DNA from: Nostoc favosum CHAB5714
GTDB taxonomy: Bacteria > Cyanobacteriota > Cyanobacteriia > Cyanobacteriales > Nostocaceae
DNA: 64,000 nucleotides
NCBI RefSeq assembly: GCF_020829495.1
Contig: NZ_JAIVFQ010000003.1
Coordinates: 124,001 to 188,000, forward strand
Direction of reading: 5' to 3'
Numbering within the stretch: the stretch's first letter is position 1; each line of letters starts with the position of its first letter. Below, piece by piece: positions 8,300 to 16,601 of this stretch. A program made the position numbers and the translations under genes. The notes under the pieces were generated by a model. It did no database searches and had not been told where the DNA came from. It worked only from the letters and a program-made list of their open reading frames with translations.

Positions 8300-8638
8300 C
8301 TAAACTGATAGGGGTGGAGGAAATCGGATATCTGCACTGAACTGCTCCACATTAACGCTGCGATGAATCGGTAAAACATATTCTAAATTTTTGTGGGGGC
8401 GAGGAATAATATGAGAAGAAAGCACCTCACCACCGTTAACTCGCAGCGCCGCCTTTAGTCCTGCTGCCACCGCCACATTTACCTCGCCCACAACCCCCCG
8501 AATTAACACGGTAATTCGTCCCAAATCAGTATTTTCATAACCAACAAGGGTTACACGGGCAGCTTTACACATAGCATCTCCCACTTCCACTGCTGTGGGA
8601 ACGCCATAAACTTCAATCATGCCTAGTGCCAATGTCAT
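8300..8638 (-). CDS. Divergent BMC-domain shell protein (third CcmK-like)
   Basis: 112 residues with one BMC domain: LALGMIEVYGVPTAVEVGDA, CKAARVTLVGYEN, GRITVLIRGVVGEVNVAVAA and SHIIPRPHKNLEYVLP. It is a carboxysome shell hexamer subunit by family. Compared with the CcmK4 neighbour, the loop that lines the hexamer pore (RVGSA in CcmK4) is here NTDLGR, so the pore would be acidic/polar rather than RxGSA-like, and the C-terminal tail (NVEQFSADIRFPPPLSV) differs. It lies 390 bases downstream of the ccmK3-ccmK4 pair on the same strand. It may correspond to one of the rarer CcmK paralogues, which I cannot assign from memory. Confidence 0.85.
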   Translation of the reverse strand: MTLALGMIEVYGVPTAVEVGDAMCKAARVTLVGYENTDLGRITVLIRGVVGEVNVAVAAGLKAALRVNGGEVLSSHIIPRPHKNLEYVLPIHRSVNVEQFSADIRFPPPLSV

Positions 8639-8662
8639 GCTATTGTCGTACCACTTCGTGGA

Positions 8663-8696
8663 TCTTGCTACGCACAGCGTCTCGTAGAGAAGTGCG
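8663..8696. repeat. Dispersed GC-rich repeat (GCTACGCACAGCGTCTCGTAG)
   Basis: TCTTGCTACGCACAGCGTCT followed by CGTAGAGAAG matches the modules at 946-970 and 25398-25436. The rest of the 8639-9031 gap is AT-rich with no gene that I can support. Confidence 0.55.
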
Positions 8697-9031
8697 GGCT
8701 ATTCGGCGTCGCTATTCTGGATAGTAGGGATTGATAGGTAAATGTATCCTTTATAAACTAGCTTCATCCAGAACTGTGCCTCTAAGATTGGCAAGTTATT
8801 CTTACAACTTTTACATTCCCAAAAATGAATAGTCAACAGCCAATATTGATTTTGACTATTGACTTTGACTGTTGCTTTCCCTCTGCTTCAAAATTCAACT
8901 TATGCAAAATCTAAAAACAGAAAAGTTTGCAATCCTCTAAAGTTTTGATAGTCAGAAGTCTGACAAGAAACTTCTCTTTAAATTCATTTATGGGAATTTT
9001 TTGTTTTGAATTCCCCCGCAGGAGTTTGAAT

Positions 9032-9379
9032 CTATCGACTGTTTGATCTAACAATGGGATTTTCTACAGATTCTCGATATCCTTGGACTTGTTCTGTGTA
9101 AGCAATTGGTAGAACAGCTTCAACGTTTTCATGGGGACGAGGAATAATCACCCAGGATTCTAATGTACCGCCATAAACATTTTCTGCGGCTTCAACACCA
9201 GCAGCCATAGCGGCTTTTACTTCAGAAACATCGCCACGAATATTAACTGTAAAGCGAGCGCTACCTACTCTGATATAACCAACGAGGGTGACTCGACCAG
9301 CTTTTACCATAGCATCTGCTGCTGCTAGCACCGCAGGGAAACCTTTCGTTTCAAGTGCTCCAACTGCCTGTAATGACAT
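9032..9379 (-). CDS. ccmK4: Carboxysome shell protein CcmK4
   Basis: 115-residue BMC protein: [60 protein letters not shown] and [16 protein letters not shown]. It forms hexameric tiles of the beta-carboxysome shell. The RVGSA pore loop and the [11 protein letters not shown] segment are CcmK4-like. It lies 85 bases downstream of ccmK3 on the same strand, the classic satellite ccmK3-ccmK4 operon located away from the main ccm cluster. Confidence 0.92.
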   Translation of the reverse strand: MSLQAVGALETKGFPAVLAAADAMVKAGRVTLVGYIRVGSARFTVNIRGDVSEVKAAMAAGVEAAENVYGGTLESWVIIPRPHENVEAVLPIAYTEQVQGYRESVENPIVRSNSR

Positions 9380-9464
9380 TATTAATCTCCTGTATGAATA
9401 AACGATATGGGGGCTACAAATTAATTGTACGAAGCTTCGCTACAGATGTTGATAGCAAAATTGC

Positions 9465-9776
9465 TTAGAACATGCGGAAAGGTTCTGATTTTTCAGTGAA
9501 ATGGATTGGTAATATGGTTTCCACATTTTCCGGGGGATTGGGAACGATGTAGTGAGTGATTACTGTACCAACCTTTACTTGCTCTCCAGCAGCGATTCCG
9601 GCTTCAACAGCTCTATTTACTTCAGAAACGTGTCCCCGGACAGCAACTAGCAAGCGAGCGCTTTCGGCTTGACCATAATACACAAGTGTGACTGCGGCAG
9701 CTTTGACCATTGCATCTGCTGCTGCTAAGACACTAGGAAAACCTAAAGTTTCAATTACGCCAACGGCCATTGGCAT
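9465..9776 (-). CDS. ccmK3: Carboxysome shell protein CcmK3
   Basis: 103-residue BMC protein: [58 protein letters not shown] and HYIVPNPPENVETILPIHFT. The YY-containing pore region without the GS(G/A) loop and the HYIVPNPPENV segment are CcmK3 hallmarks; in the literature CcmK3 does not form open hexamers alone but mixes with CcmK4, which is encoded just downstream. First gene of the satellite shell operon. Confidence 0.9.
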   Translation of the reverse strand: MPMAVGVIETLGFPSVLAAADAMVKAAAVTLVYYGQAESARLLVAVRGHVSEVNRAVEAGIAAGEQVKVGTVITHYIVPNPPENVETILPIHFTEKSEPFRMF

Positions 9777-9889
9777 GGCATTAGCTCCTGGATTAAGGGA
9801 TAGGCGATATTAATTGTACGTGGCTTTAGTCCCAATTTTGACATTTTGCTAAACTTTCTTTGATGTCATAATTTTTCGGGGAGTGGGGA

Positions 9890-9912
9890 GAGACGCGATT
9901 AATCGCGTCTGT
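9890..9912. repeat. Perfect palindrome GAGACGCGATTAATCGCGTC
   Basis: GAGACGCGATTAATCGCGTC (with flanking A and T) is a perfect inverted repeat. It recurs twice in tandem at about 60214 and 60248, always as AGAGACGCGATTAATCGCGT plus CTGTAC, so it is a dispersed element. Confidence 0.65.
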
Positions 9913-10070
9913 ACTAGGGAGTTAGAAGTTGGGAGTTAGAATTTTTTGAGAGTCTCTAGACTATGTTTTATGTATTAAAATTAATATTTCAGCATGTTAG
10001 TTTGTGTAATTTTGTTGTTTAACAAAATCAGCGATACGTGGAAGCAAGCTAGTACGATAAACTTAAATTT

Positions 10071-10778
10071 ATGTTTCCGAATTTTCTTCCTAAAGCAGTT
10101 GGGCAACTGACAGAATCTGCCTCGATCGCACTAGCTCAAAGTATTCAAAGTTCTGCGATCCCTACTCCTTTAATTAATCAATCAGTTACCACAACATTTG
10201 TCAAGCAAGGAAGTGGTAGAACTCCTATTTTATTAATTCATGGCTTTGATAGTTCTGTATTAGAATTTCGGCGGCTTTTGCCACTACTTTCTGGAGATAA
10301 TGAAACTTGGGCTGTAGATTTGTTGGGTTTTGGGTTTACAGATAGACTCTCAGGAATTGCTTATAGCCCAACTGCGATTAAAACCCATCTTTATTATTTC
10401 TGGAAAAGCCTGATTAACCAACCTGTAATTTTGGTAGGCGCTTCGATGGGGGGTGCAACTGCAATTGATTTTACGTTGACTTACCCGGAAGTTGTAAAAA
10501 AACTGGTGTTAATTGATAGTGCTGGGCTGGCGAGTGGTTCCCCATTAAGTAAATTAATGTTTCCCCCGTTTGATTATTTAGCAACTCAGTTTTTGAGTAA
10601 TCTGAAAGTGCGCGATGTCTGACGACAAGCCGCTCCGCGTCTACGCGTTTCCCGCATTGGATATAAAAATCAAAGTCTTGCCTCTATCGATGCACTATCT
10701 TGTGGTGCATTACATCTACAAATGCCGAGTTGGCATCAAGTGTTGATCGCTTTCACTAAAAGGTTTATTTTATTTTGA
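10071..10778 (+). pseudogene. Alpha/beta hydrolase gene broken by a short repeat and 3' truncation
   Basis: The frame starts MFPNFLPKAVGQLTESASIA and shows the hydrolase core: ILLIHGFDSS (oxyanion HG) and the nucleophile elbow VGASMGGATA. A TGA at 10620-10622 stops it at 183 residues, against about 290 expected. The stop lies in an inserted GC-rich repeat (GACGACAAGCCGCTCCGCGT then CTACGCG). Downstream, in the same frame, coding resumes: GYKNQSLASIDALSCGALHL then QMPSWHQVLIAFTK, before it runs out at 10778, so the catalytic histidine region is largely lost. The product is most likely inactive. Confidence 0.75.
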
Positions 10779-10797
10779 AGCGTGTTGCTTACTAAAT

Positions 10798-11280
10798 TTG
10801 AGTATTCCTTATTATTGGCTAATAAATTTTGTTATTTATATTCCCATAGCTTTTTACTTAACTAATTTTCCTGATAAATTATTAAATTTCAAATTTTCTT
10901 ACCTAATTGCATTTATATTGTTTTCATTCCATGACATTTATTTGCGTACATCTGGCTATGACTTAAGCATTTATGGAAGAATTGCCATTATTTGTGGAGC
11001 CATAACTATTTTCTGTTATGTTTATTCCCGAAAATAAATAAAAGAAAATTTCCTAGTACAAAAATTATCTCAATACTCTCTTGGTTTATTTTCATTACAT
11101 AAATATTGGCAATACTTATTCTTATTGCTCATTAAACCTTATCAAGTCGGTATAAATATAGGAGTTTTTGGAACTCCTTTGAGTAGAATATTTATAATTG
11201 AAGGATTTTTTGTTGTAGTTTTTACTATTTTATCAATTTATTTATTGAGGTTAACTTCTTTAAAGCAGTTTATTACTTAG
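10798..11280 (+). pseudogene. Acyltransferase-3-like membrane protein, 3' remnant with internal stop
   Basis: An open frame of hydrophobic segments (IPYYWLINFVIYIPIAFYLT, FSYLIAFILFSFHDIYLR, GRIAIICGAITIFCYVY) meets a TAA at 11035, but reading on in the same frame gives more membrane protein: LSQYSLGLFSLHKYWQYLFL, then LIKPYQVGINIGVFG and FIIEGFFVVVFTILSIYLLR, ending at 11280. The LSxYSLGxFxxH motif is typical of the last helices of acyltransferase family 3 (OafA-like O-acetyltransferases). The 5' half is missing; it abuts the broken hydrolase. A nonsense mutation plus truncation makes this a relic. Confidence 0.6.
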
Positions 11281-11341
11281 TAAGTAGGCTTTATCTGATT
11301 GAATGATTATAGTACACTCTGGCGGAATTTTGCCTACCTCC

Positions 11342-11365
11342 GACAAGGGGATTTTGCCCCTTGTC
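11342..11365. terminator. Perfect 9-bp hairpin downstream of the mcdB-like gene
   Basis: GACAAGGGG, loop ATTTTG, CCCCTTGTC. It lies between the acyltransferase relic (plus) and the 3' end of the coiled-coil gene (minus). There is no long T-run on either side, so termination is possible but not proven. Confidence 0.4.
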
Positions 11366-11399
11366 TGGTTAATTGTAGCTGGATTTGCGTCAAGCTGTA

Positions 11400-12023
11400 C
11401 TAGTCAAGTAACCACATCTCATTAGAACTCTCAGGATACTCATTTGGTTGATTTTGTGGTTGATTTTGAGCTAGTTTTTCTGATGACCGATGTGATTTTT
11501 TGTAGTTAAGTGGATTGTAGTGTTCTTTTACGGGTTTTATAGCACTAGTTTCTTTTACAGCTACAGCAAGTTTAGAATTATCTTCTGCTGTTTGTTTTAA
11601 AGCATTAATTTCTTCTATAAGCTTGGAATTTGCTTCTGCTAGTTGCAGCGCTGTTTTTTTGGTTTCGTCAAGTTCTTTTGTTACCTGTTCTACTAATGAT
11701 TTTTGTTCTGATGCTAATGTTTTTTGTTTAGATAATTTTGATTGCAAATCAGCAATTTCTTGCTCTAAAGATACTTCATTTTTATGGCTTTTTTCCAGAT
11801 TAGCTGTCAACTCTTTGACAGTTGCTTCTAAATCAGCCTTAGTTGGGCTTGTACGCTTAGTAGAATTTGCCTCAGATGTTTGGGCTGAGGATTCTTCATC
11901 TGATGAAGCCTGTTCTTCGGCAATTTCTTGTGCTGTAACTTCGATCGCAGATTCGCCTTCTGGGGGTGTAAATTTTTGCGCCTCTTCTTGTAGTAAGTCA
12001 GAGAGACTTTGTTTCCTAGCCAT
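11400..12023 (-). CDS. mcdB: McdB-like coiled-coil protein (carboxysome positioning adaptor)
   Basis: 207 residues from the ATG at 12023, which has GGAG nine bases upstream (the ATG at 12038 lacks one). The N-terminus is short and basic (MARKQSLSDLLQEEAQKFTP), followed by an acidic Ser/Glu-rich region, a long coiled coil (residues ~75-165, e.g. LEKSHKNEVSLEQEIADLQS) and a Gln/Asn-rich tail ending NEMWLLD. A disordered/coiled-coil architecture with a tryptophan close to the C-terminus is the hallmark described for McdB, the partner that links the McdA ATPase to carboxysomes. It directly follows the ParA-type gene (two bases apart) and lies 1.6 kb from ccmK3/ccmK4. A plasmid-like partition adaptor is the alternative. 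Confidence 0.65.
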   Translation of the reverse strand: MARKQSLSDLLQEEAQKFTPPEGESAIEVTAQEIAEEQASSDEESSAQTSEANSTKRTSPTKADLEATVKELTANLEKSHKNEVSLEQEIADLQSKLSKQKTLASEQKSLVEQVTKELDETKKTALQLAEANSKLIEEINALKQTAEDNSKLAVAVKETSAIKPVKEHYNPLNYKKSHRSSEKLAQNQPQNQPNEYPESSNEMWLLD

Positions 12024-12025
12024 TA

Positions 12026-12658
12026 TTATTTTCTCCAATCACGCTGTAATTCATCAGCTGCACGGCGGTAGTCTAACTCCGCCTCCCGTGCATTACTTCC
12101 TCGCCATTGACTAATCGCTACACCCTCAAGTGCCGCTCGTTCATGAGCTTTATAAGCACGGATAAAGGTATTACAAGCAGGAATACCTAATCGAGTGAGA
12201 GTGTTTTTTGCTTCTAGTGCTTCTCCCATACTGCGCGTATCAACTTTGGTAAGCAGTACCCGATGGGGAGTTCCCACGGGGATGACGGCTTGCTTGACTG
12301 TTTCCACTAGGATAGCTAAATCCATTGCGGCTGGGGGTGTAGGCAAAACTAGATAATCTGCGATCGCAACTACCGCCACTAATGCTTCAGAGCGCAGCGC
12401 GGGAGGCGTATCCACTACTACTAAATCGTAACCTGTTATCTTTTGTAAATCACCTAAAAGTGTGGGATCTGTTTCTTGAGATAAATCAAATCCCATTCCC
12501 TGCTGACTGCGCCCAAACCACCAACTGGCAGAACCTTGAATATCTGCGTCAATCAGCAGTACCTTTTTTTTCTTCGCAAAGTTTGCAGCCAGATTGACTG
12601 CGGTGGTCGTTTTACCGACTCCTCCTTTACCGTTGAGAATAGCGATGATTTTTGGCAC
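12026..12658 (-). CDS. mcdA: ParA-family ATPase, probable McdA
   Basis: 210 residues from a GTG at 12658. Deviant Walker [20 protein letters not shown] (with the signature lysine), Walker A' [17 protein letters not shown] and Walker [18 protein letters not shown] are intact. ParA/MinD ATPases form gradients on the nucleoid to position cargo. Being in an operon with a coiled-coil partner bearing a C-terminal tryptophan, and near carboxysome shell genes, suggests McdA, which spaces carboxysomes along the nucleoid. A chromosomally integrated plasmid ParA would look similar; no ParB or centromere-like repeats are seen. Confidence 0.7.
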   Translation of the reverse strand: MPKIIAILNGKGGVGKTTTAVNLAANFAKKKKVLLIDADIQGSASWWFGRSQQGMGFDLSQETDPTLLGDLQKITGYDLVVVDTPPALRSEALVAVVAIADYLVLPTPPAAMDLAILVETVKQAVIPVGTPHRVLLTKVDTRSMGEALEAKNTLTRLGIPACNTFIRAYKAHERAALEGVAISQWRGSNAREAELDYRRAADELQRDWRK

Positions 12659-12861
12659 TGCTTGCTTCCGATGCGGCCTTATACCATTTTAGATTTTGGA
12701 TTTTGGATTATGAAAGAGCTAGTGGTAATCGGTTTGGGCGCTCCATTTGTCGAAATCATTTTTTAAATTGCTATTACAAGAATATACCGCTTTATGTAGG
12801 CCTTAAGAACATGAAAACTCGTAACAATAAAATTCAGAAGCCATCAATTCCACAAACTCCG

Positions 12862-14431
12862 ATGACAGCAACTTACAATTTGCCTGATGGGCCTCAAATG
12901 CCGCGCTGGTTGCAGATGATCAAGTTTATTGGTCAGCCTGTAAAATATGTGGATGATTTTGCCAAAATCTATGGTGACACTTTTACCATTAGGAGTAGTC
13001 GCTCTGATAACCATCTTGTGTACTTTAGTCAACCCCAAGCTCTTGAGCAGATTTTTACTGCTGATTCCAACCATTTTGAGGTTGGGAGGGGGAACATAGG
13101 ACTAAGATTTTTACTTGGCGATCGCTCCTTTATGTTAGCGGATGGCGATCGCCACCAGCGCCAACGGCAACTACTAGCTCCTCCTTTTCATGGCGAAAGG
13201 ATGCGGGGTTATGGTCAGGATATCCAGGAAATAACTCGACAAGTGAGTAATCAATGGCAAATTGGCAAGCCTTTTAATATCCGAGAGTCGATGCAAGAAA
13301 TCACCTTGCGTGTTATGCTGCGGGTTGTATTTGGTTTAAATGAGGGAGAGCTTTTTGAGTCACTGAGGCGATCGCTAAGTGATTTACTAGACTTCATCAG
13401 TTCACCCGTAATGTCTAGCGCCTTCTTTCTCAGGTTCGTGCAAAAAGATTTCGGTGCGTGGAGTCCGTGGGGTTGGATTTTGCAACAACGGCAAAAAATT
13501 GATCAACTTATTTATGCTTTGCTTCGAGAACGTCGGGCTGAATCCGATCAAAATCGCCAAGATATCCTGAGTTTGATGATGGCTGCTCGTTATCAGGATG
13601 GTCAAAATAATTCGTAATTTATAATTCGTAATACTTCGGCTACGCTCAGTACAAGTTCGTAATTATTACCCCACAACTGAAGTCGTTTGCTCTGAAATAA
13701 GGAATAAATTTATTTGTCTCCATAAACTTTAGTTAGTTGCTCTGTACCTTTAATTACGAATTACGAATTACGAATTAGTAATTATTTGGTCAAGGGATGT
13801 CAGATGAAGAATTACACGATGAGTTAATGACACTGCTAGTTGCAGGACATGAAACTACCGCTTCTGCATTGACATGGGCTTTTTACTGGATTGACCATTT
13901 ACCAGAGGTGCGTGAAAAGTTGCTACAGGAACTCAACACCATTGGAGTTAACCCCGATTTGAATACTGTGGCTAAATTCCCTTATTTGACAGCAGTGTGC
14001 CAAGAAACATTGCGAATTTACCCAATTGCCATGACTGCTTTCGTGCGGATTGTGAAGACCCCAATTGAAATTATGGGCTACGAACTGCCAGAGGGAACGG
14101 CAATCGTCCCCAGCATTTATTTGGCGCATCATCGGGAAGAAGTCTACCCACAATCAAAGCAGTTCAAACCAGAACGCTTTTTAGAAAGACAATATTCACC
14201 TTATGAATATTTACCCTTTGGTGGCGGTAATCGTCGCTGTATTGGAATGGCATTTGCCCAGTATGAAATGAAATCGTCTTGGCAACTATTTTGTCAGAAT
14301 TTCAAGTATCGCTAGAGAACAAACGTCCTGTGCGTCCTGTGCGCCGTGGGTTAACTATAGCCACACCGGCCGGAATGCGGATGGTTGCAACACCTCAAAG
14401 TAAGCGTGGAAATACACCAGCGATCGTTTAG
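12862..14431 (+). pseudogene. Cytochrome P450 (CYP110-like) broken by a MITE and a frameshift
   Basis: The N-terminal half (ATYNLPDGPQMPRWLQMIKF ... DILSLMMAARYQDGQ) stops in a 181-bp insertion at 13606-13786. The C-terminal half resumes at 13794 (GMSDEELHDELMTLLVAGHE then TTASA) with the I-helix AGHETT, ETLRIYP (ExxR) and the heme-cysteine loop FGGGNRRCIG. Near 14277 (ATGAAATCGTC) one base is missing; the last ~50 codons (VLATILSEFQVSLENKRPVR ... TIATPAGMRMVATP) continue in another frame to 14431. Excising the element with one TGGTCAA copy rejoins YQDGQ-GMSDEE in frame. The start could also be ATG 12811. Neither half can bind heme and substrate alone. Confidence 0.85.
13606..13786. mobile_element. 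181-bp MITE with imperfect AATAATT ends and 7-bp target duplication
   Basis: Flanked by TGGTCAA at 13599-13605 and 13787-13793. Left end AATAATTCGTAATTTATAAT, right end (reverse complement) AATAATTACTAATTCGTAAT; both ends are made of the AATTCGTAAT units scattered through the window. No coding capacity. It has inserted into a P450 gene exactly, as shown by the clean restoration of the frame when it is removed. Confidence 0.8.
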
Positions 14432-14480
14432 GCAAGTAAGGTGGACATTAATGTGCCCACCCTACTTGCCATAGGATAAG

Positions 14481-14556
14481 AATTATTAATTATTAATTAT
14501 TAATTATTAATTATTAATTATTAATTATTAATTATGAATTATGAATTATGAATTAT
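14481..14556. repeat. AATTATT/AATTATG tandem heptamers
   Basis: Roughly ten consecutive AATTATT units turning into AATTATG units. The block reaches into the last codons of the acetyltransferase gene on the minus strand and supplies its stop codon, so repeat spread may have altered that protein's C-terminus. Confidence 0.8.
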
Positions 14557-15139
14557 CCCGATTTTCTTGCTTGTTCGCAAGTTGTTCATAATGTTCTTTG
14601 TCGCGGTATTTAATTGTTCTCATAGGTTGATTTCCAACAATTGCTAAAGGTTCAACATTCGCAGTTACAACTGTACCAGCCGCCACAATTGCACCATCTC
14701 CAATGGAAACTCCTGGAATAATTAGGACATTTCCGCCAATCCAAACATTGCGACCGATAACAACAGGTTTATGAATGTAGACATTATGTTGATATGGCAA
14801 ATCATTACTTTGATAGTCGTGGTTTGCTGAAAGGATAACAACGTTAAATCCAAGTGTGGTGTTGTCGCCAATTGTGATTCCACCACGTCCATCTAATAAG
14901 ACATCGGGGCCGATGTAGACTTTATTCCCCAGAGATACATTTTGCGGATGGTCAATTCTAATATCTCGCTTAAATCTTAGACCTGATCCACAAAATTTTA
15001 ATTGACTCTTTAGCTCTTGATGCTTATAGCGCCTGATTTTGGTTTCTAGGTATTCTCCCCACCGTACCAAACGAGGCACTAACCGTTGTTCAAATAGTCG
15101 CTCTAATTTATTTGTAATTTTATCTTTGATCTGTTTCAT
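14546..15139 (-). CDS. Left-handed beta-helix acetyltransferase (WbbJ/maltose acetyltransferase type)
   Basis: 197 residues. The hexapeptide-repeat region IGPDVLLDGRGGITIGDNTT, LGFNVVILSANHDY, PVVIGRNVWIGGNVLIIPGV and SIGDGAIVAAGTVVTANVEP is characteristic of trimeric left-handed beta-helix O-acyltransferases using acetyl-CoA; the HDY histidine in SANHDY matches the catalytic position of this group. The first ~60 residues are a basic amphipathic extension (KITNKLERLFEQRLVPRLVR). The acceptor is probably a sugar of a polysaccharide. Stand-alone gene. Confidence 0.85.
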   Translation of the reverse strand: MKQIKDKITNKLERLFEQRLVPRLVRWGEYLETKIRRYKHQELKSQLKFCGSGLRFKRDIRIDHPQNVSLGNKVYIGPDVLLDGRGGITIGDNTTLGFNVVILSANHDYQSNDLPYQHNVYIHKPVVIGRNVWIGGNVLIIPGVSIGDGAIVAAGTVVTANVEPLAIVGNQPMRTIKYRDKEHYEQLANKQENRDNS

Positions 15140-15480
15140 AAAACCTCACGGGACTGGCTTTCAACCGGAGAGGAAAAAGGACGCGGTACTTTAGCACCCT
15201 CCACATTTGTTAGGTTTCCCTGACTAGAGTATTTTCTCCCGTATGAATACCGTTTCTCTACTAGTAGGCTGAGAGTCTAAGATTTCGGAATTAGAGATGC
15301 ACAGAGTTGAGAATCATCAGACTGAGCCATGAAAACTTGTACAAAAAATTAATGAGAGACCGTTCTTGACGGCGACAAGTTTGTACTATACTCAGTAAAG
15401 CAGATTCCGGTTGATTACGGTGTCTTTGTAATCAAGGATTCCAAAACAGATCAGCCGTTGTATTTAGTCGAATTTGCTGC
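15140..15480. other. Intergenic region with an unrecognised coding remnant
   Basis: From about 15356 a plus-strand frame without a clear start reads ETVLDGDKFVLYSVKQIPVD then YGVFVIKDSKTDQPLYLVEF and goes on to a TGA near 15538. It looks like the end of a protein but I do not recognise it. The next remnant (PAS) overlaps it in another frame. Confidence 0.35.
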
Positions 15481-15681
15481 GATCGCAAACGCGCTGAAGC
15501 TGCACTTTGCAACTCCCAAAAACGCTTATCATTGCTGATCCAACAAACGTCGATAGCGGTAATTCAATGGAGTACTGAGTTTCTGGTTCGAGCTTGGAAC
15601 CCAGCCGCCGAAAAGATTTTTGGTTACACGGTGGTAAAAGTGATGGGGCGTTCACTCGATTTTCTGATTGCGAGTAGATGA
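15481..15681 (+). pseudogene. PAS-domain fragment of a sensor kinase
   Basis: The frame reads DRKRAEAALCNSQKRLSLLI, then AVIQWSTEFLVRAWNPAAEK and IFGYTVVKVMGRS, ending at a TGA. The DRKRAEAAL linker and the WNPAAEKIFGY core are classical for PAS domains in cyanobacterial multi-sensor kinases. There is no start and no downstream kinase, so this is an isolated gene fragment. Confidence 0.7.
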
Positions 15682-15787
15682 ACTCCTCCTGATAAAAATT
15701 GTAGAGACGCTTTTACAATTGGCATCTCTACAAAAATTTTTATTGGGGTACTAATCAAAATCTCTGTACGAATAGATGGCAGGCTAA

Positions 15788-16045
15788 TTAATAAGGAATG
15801 GCTCTCAGAAAGCCACCAGCTAAGTTGAGCGCGAAGAAAGCTAAGATCGGAGAAAAATCCATACCGCCCAATGGGGGAATAATGGAACGGAATAGATTCA
15901 AATAAGGGTCGGTTATCTGGGCTAAAGCAGCAAATGGCTGGTTATACCAGTTGATTGTCGGGAACCAGGTCAACAAAACCCGGATAAGTAGCAAATAGCT
16001 ATAAAAGGTGACAAAGGTAACTAGTGTCGTAATCAGTAAACTCAT
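15788..16045 (-). CDS. yggT: YggT family membrane protein
   Basis: 85 residues, two hydrophobic segments (LLITTLVTFVTFYSYLLLIR and FSPILAFFALNLAGGFLRAI) with the family motif LLTWFPTINWYNQPFAALAQ followed by ITDPYLNLFRSIIPPLGGMD. YggT proteins are small inner/thylakoid membrane proteins (the chloroplast relatives help cytochrome b6f heme assembly and nucleoid organisation). Followed upstream on the same strand by a small membrane protein gene. Confidence 0.9.
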   Translation of the reverse strand: MSLLITTLVTFVTFYSYLLLIRVLLTWFPTINWYNQPFAALAQITDPYLNLFRSIIPPLGGMDFSPILAFFALNLAGGFLRAIPY

Positions 16046-16172
16046 GGATAGCTTTGTTTCCTACTAAGTGTCAAACGCGGTCTTATCTTTTAATTTTAAT
16101 TTAGTCTATGTCATGATGTTTGGGGATTTAGCACTTACCACACTTGACATTTTCACCACGCCTGAACAAACC

Positions 16173-16526
16173 TCAGGAGTCTTTAGTGAGGGAGCGGTCA
16201 TTAGTTGCTTGAGGTGAACCGCTATTAACATTTCCCAGTTGCTTCCGCACATCATCAATTGTGGCATTTAGCTGGGCAATTTTATCTTCTAGCGATCGCC
16301 TAGCCGTTTCTATACCGATGTTCTCGCTTTCTGAGGCTTTCATCTGACGCCGCTTTGCTGCTATTTTCTTCGCTTCGACTTGGCTATCCGTCAGTTCTGT
16401 CTCCTCCTCTGCTAGCAATTCTGGATTGCGTCGAGAAGCAATCAGTGCCCCGATAACACCGCCAAATACGCCACCGACAAACGCCCCTGCTACAAAACCA
16501 CTGCCAAAACCATCTCGTTGACTCAT
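16173..16526 (-). CDS. Small membrane protein with YtxH-like glycine-rich segment
   Basis: 117 residues from the ATG at 16526 (MSQRDGFGSGFVAGAFVGGV); an upstream in-frame ATG at 16595 would add 23 residues of unlikely sequence. One glycine-rich transmembrane segment (GFVAGAFVGGVFGGVIGALI) is followed by a charged, helical cytoplasmic part (LEDKIAQLNATIDDVRKQLG). It belongs to the conserved cyanobacterial hypothetical proteins; function unknown. Lies between upp and yggT on the same strand. Confidence 0.75.
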   Translation of the reverse strand: MSQRDGFGSGFVAGAFVGGVFGGVIGALIASRRNPELLAEEETELTDSQVEAKKIAAKRRQMKASESENIGIETARRSLEDKIAQLNATIDDVRKQLGNVNSGSPQATNDRSLTKDS

Positions 16527-16601
16527 ATCTTTACCGCCTTCAACAAACCTTGCAACTTTTACAGTAGTTATGCTATTTTCCTGCCCTAGCTGCATAGTAG
16601 C

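Noticed and set aside
11623-12114. Plus-strand frame of 163 codons
   Set aside because: Exact antisense of the mcdB-like and mcdA-like genes; Ser/Val-rich composition is typical of the shadow of a coiled-coil gene.
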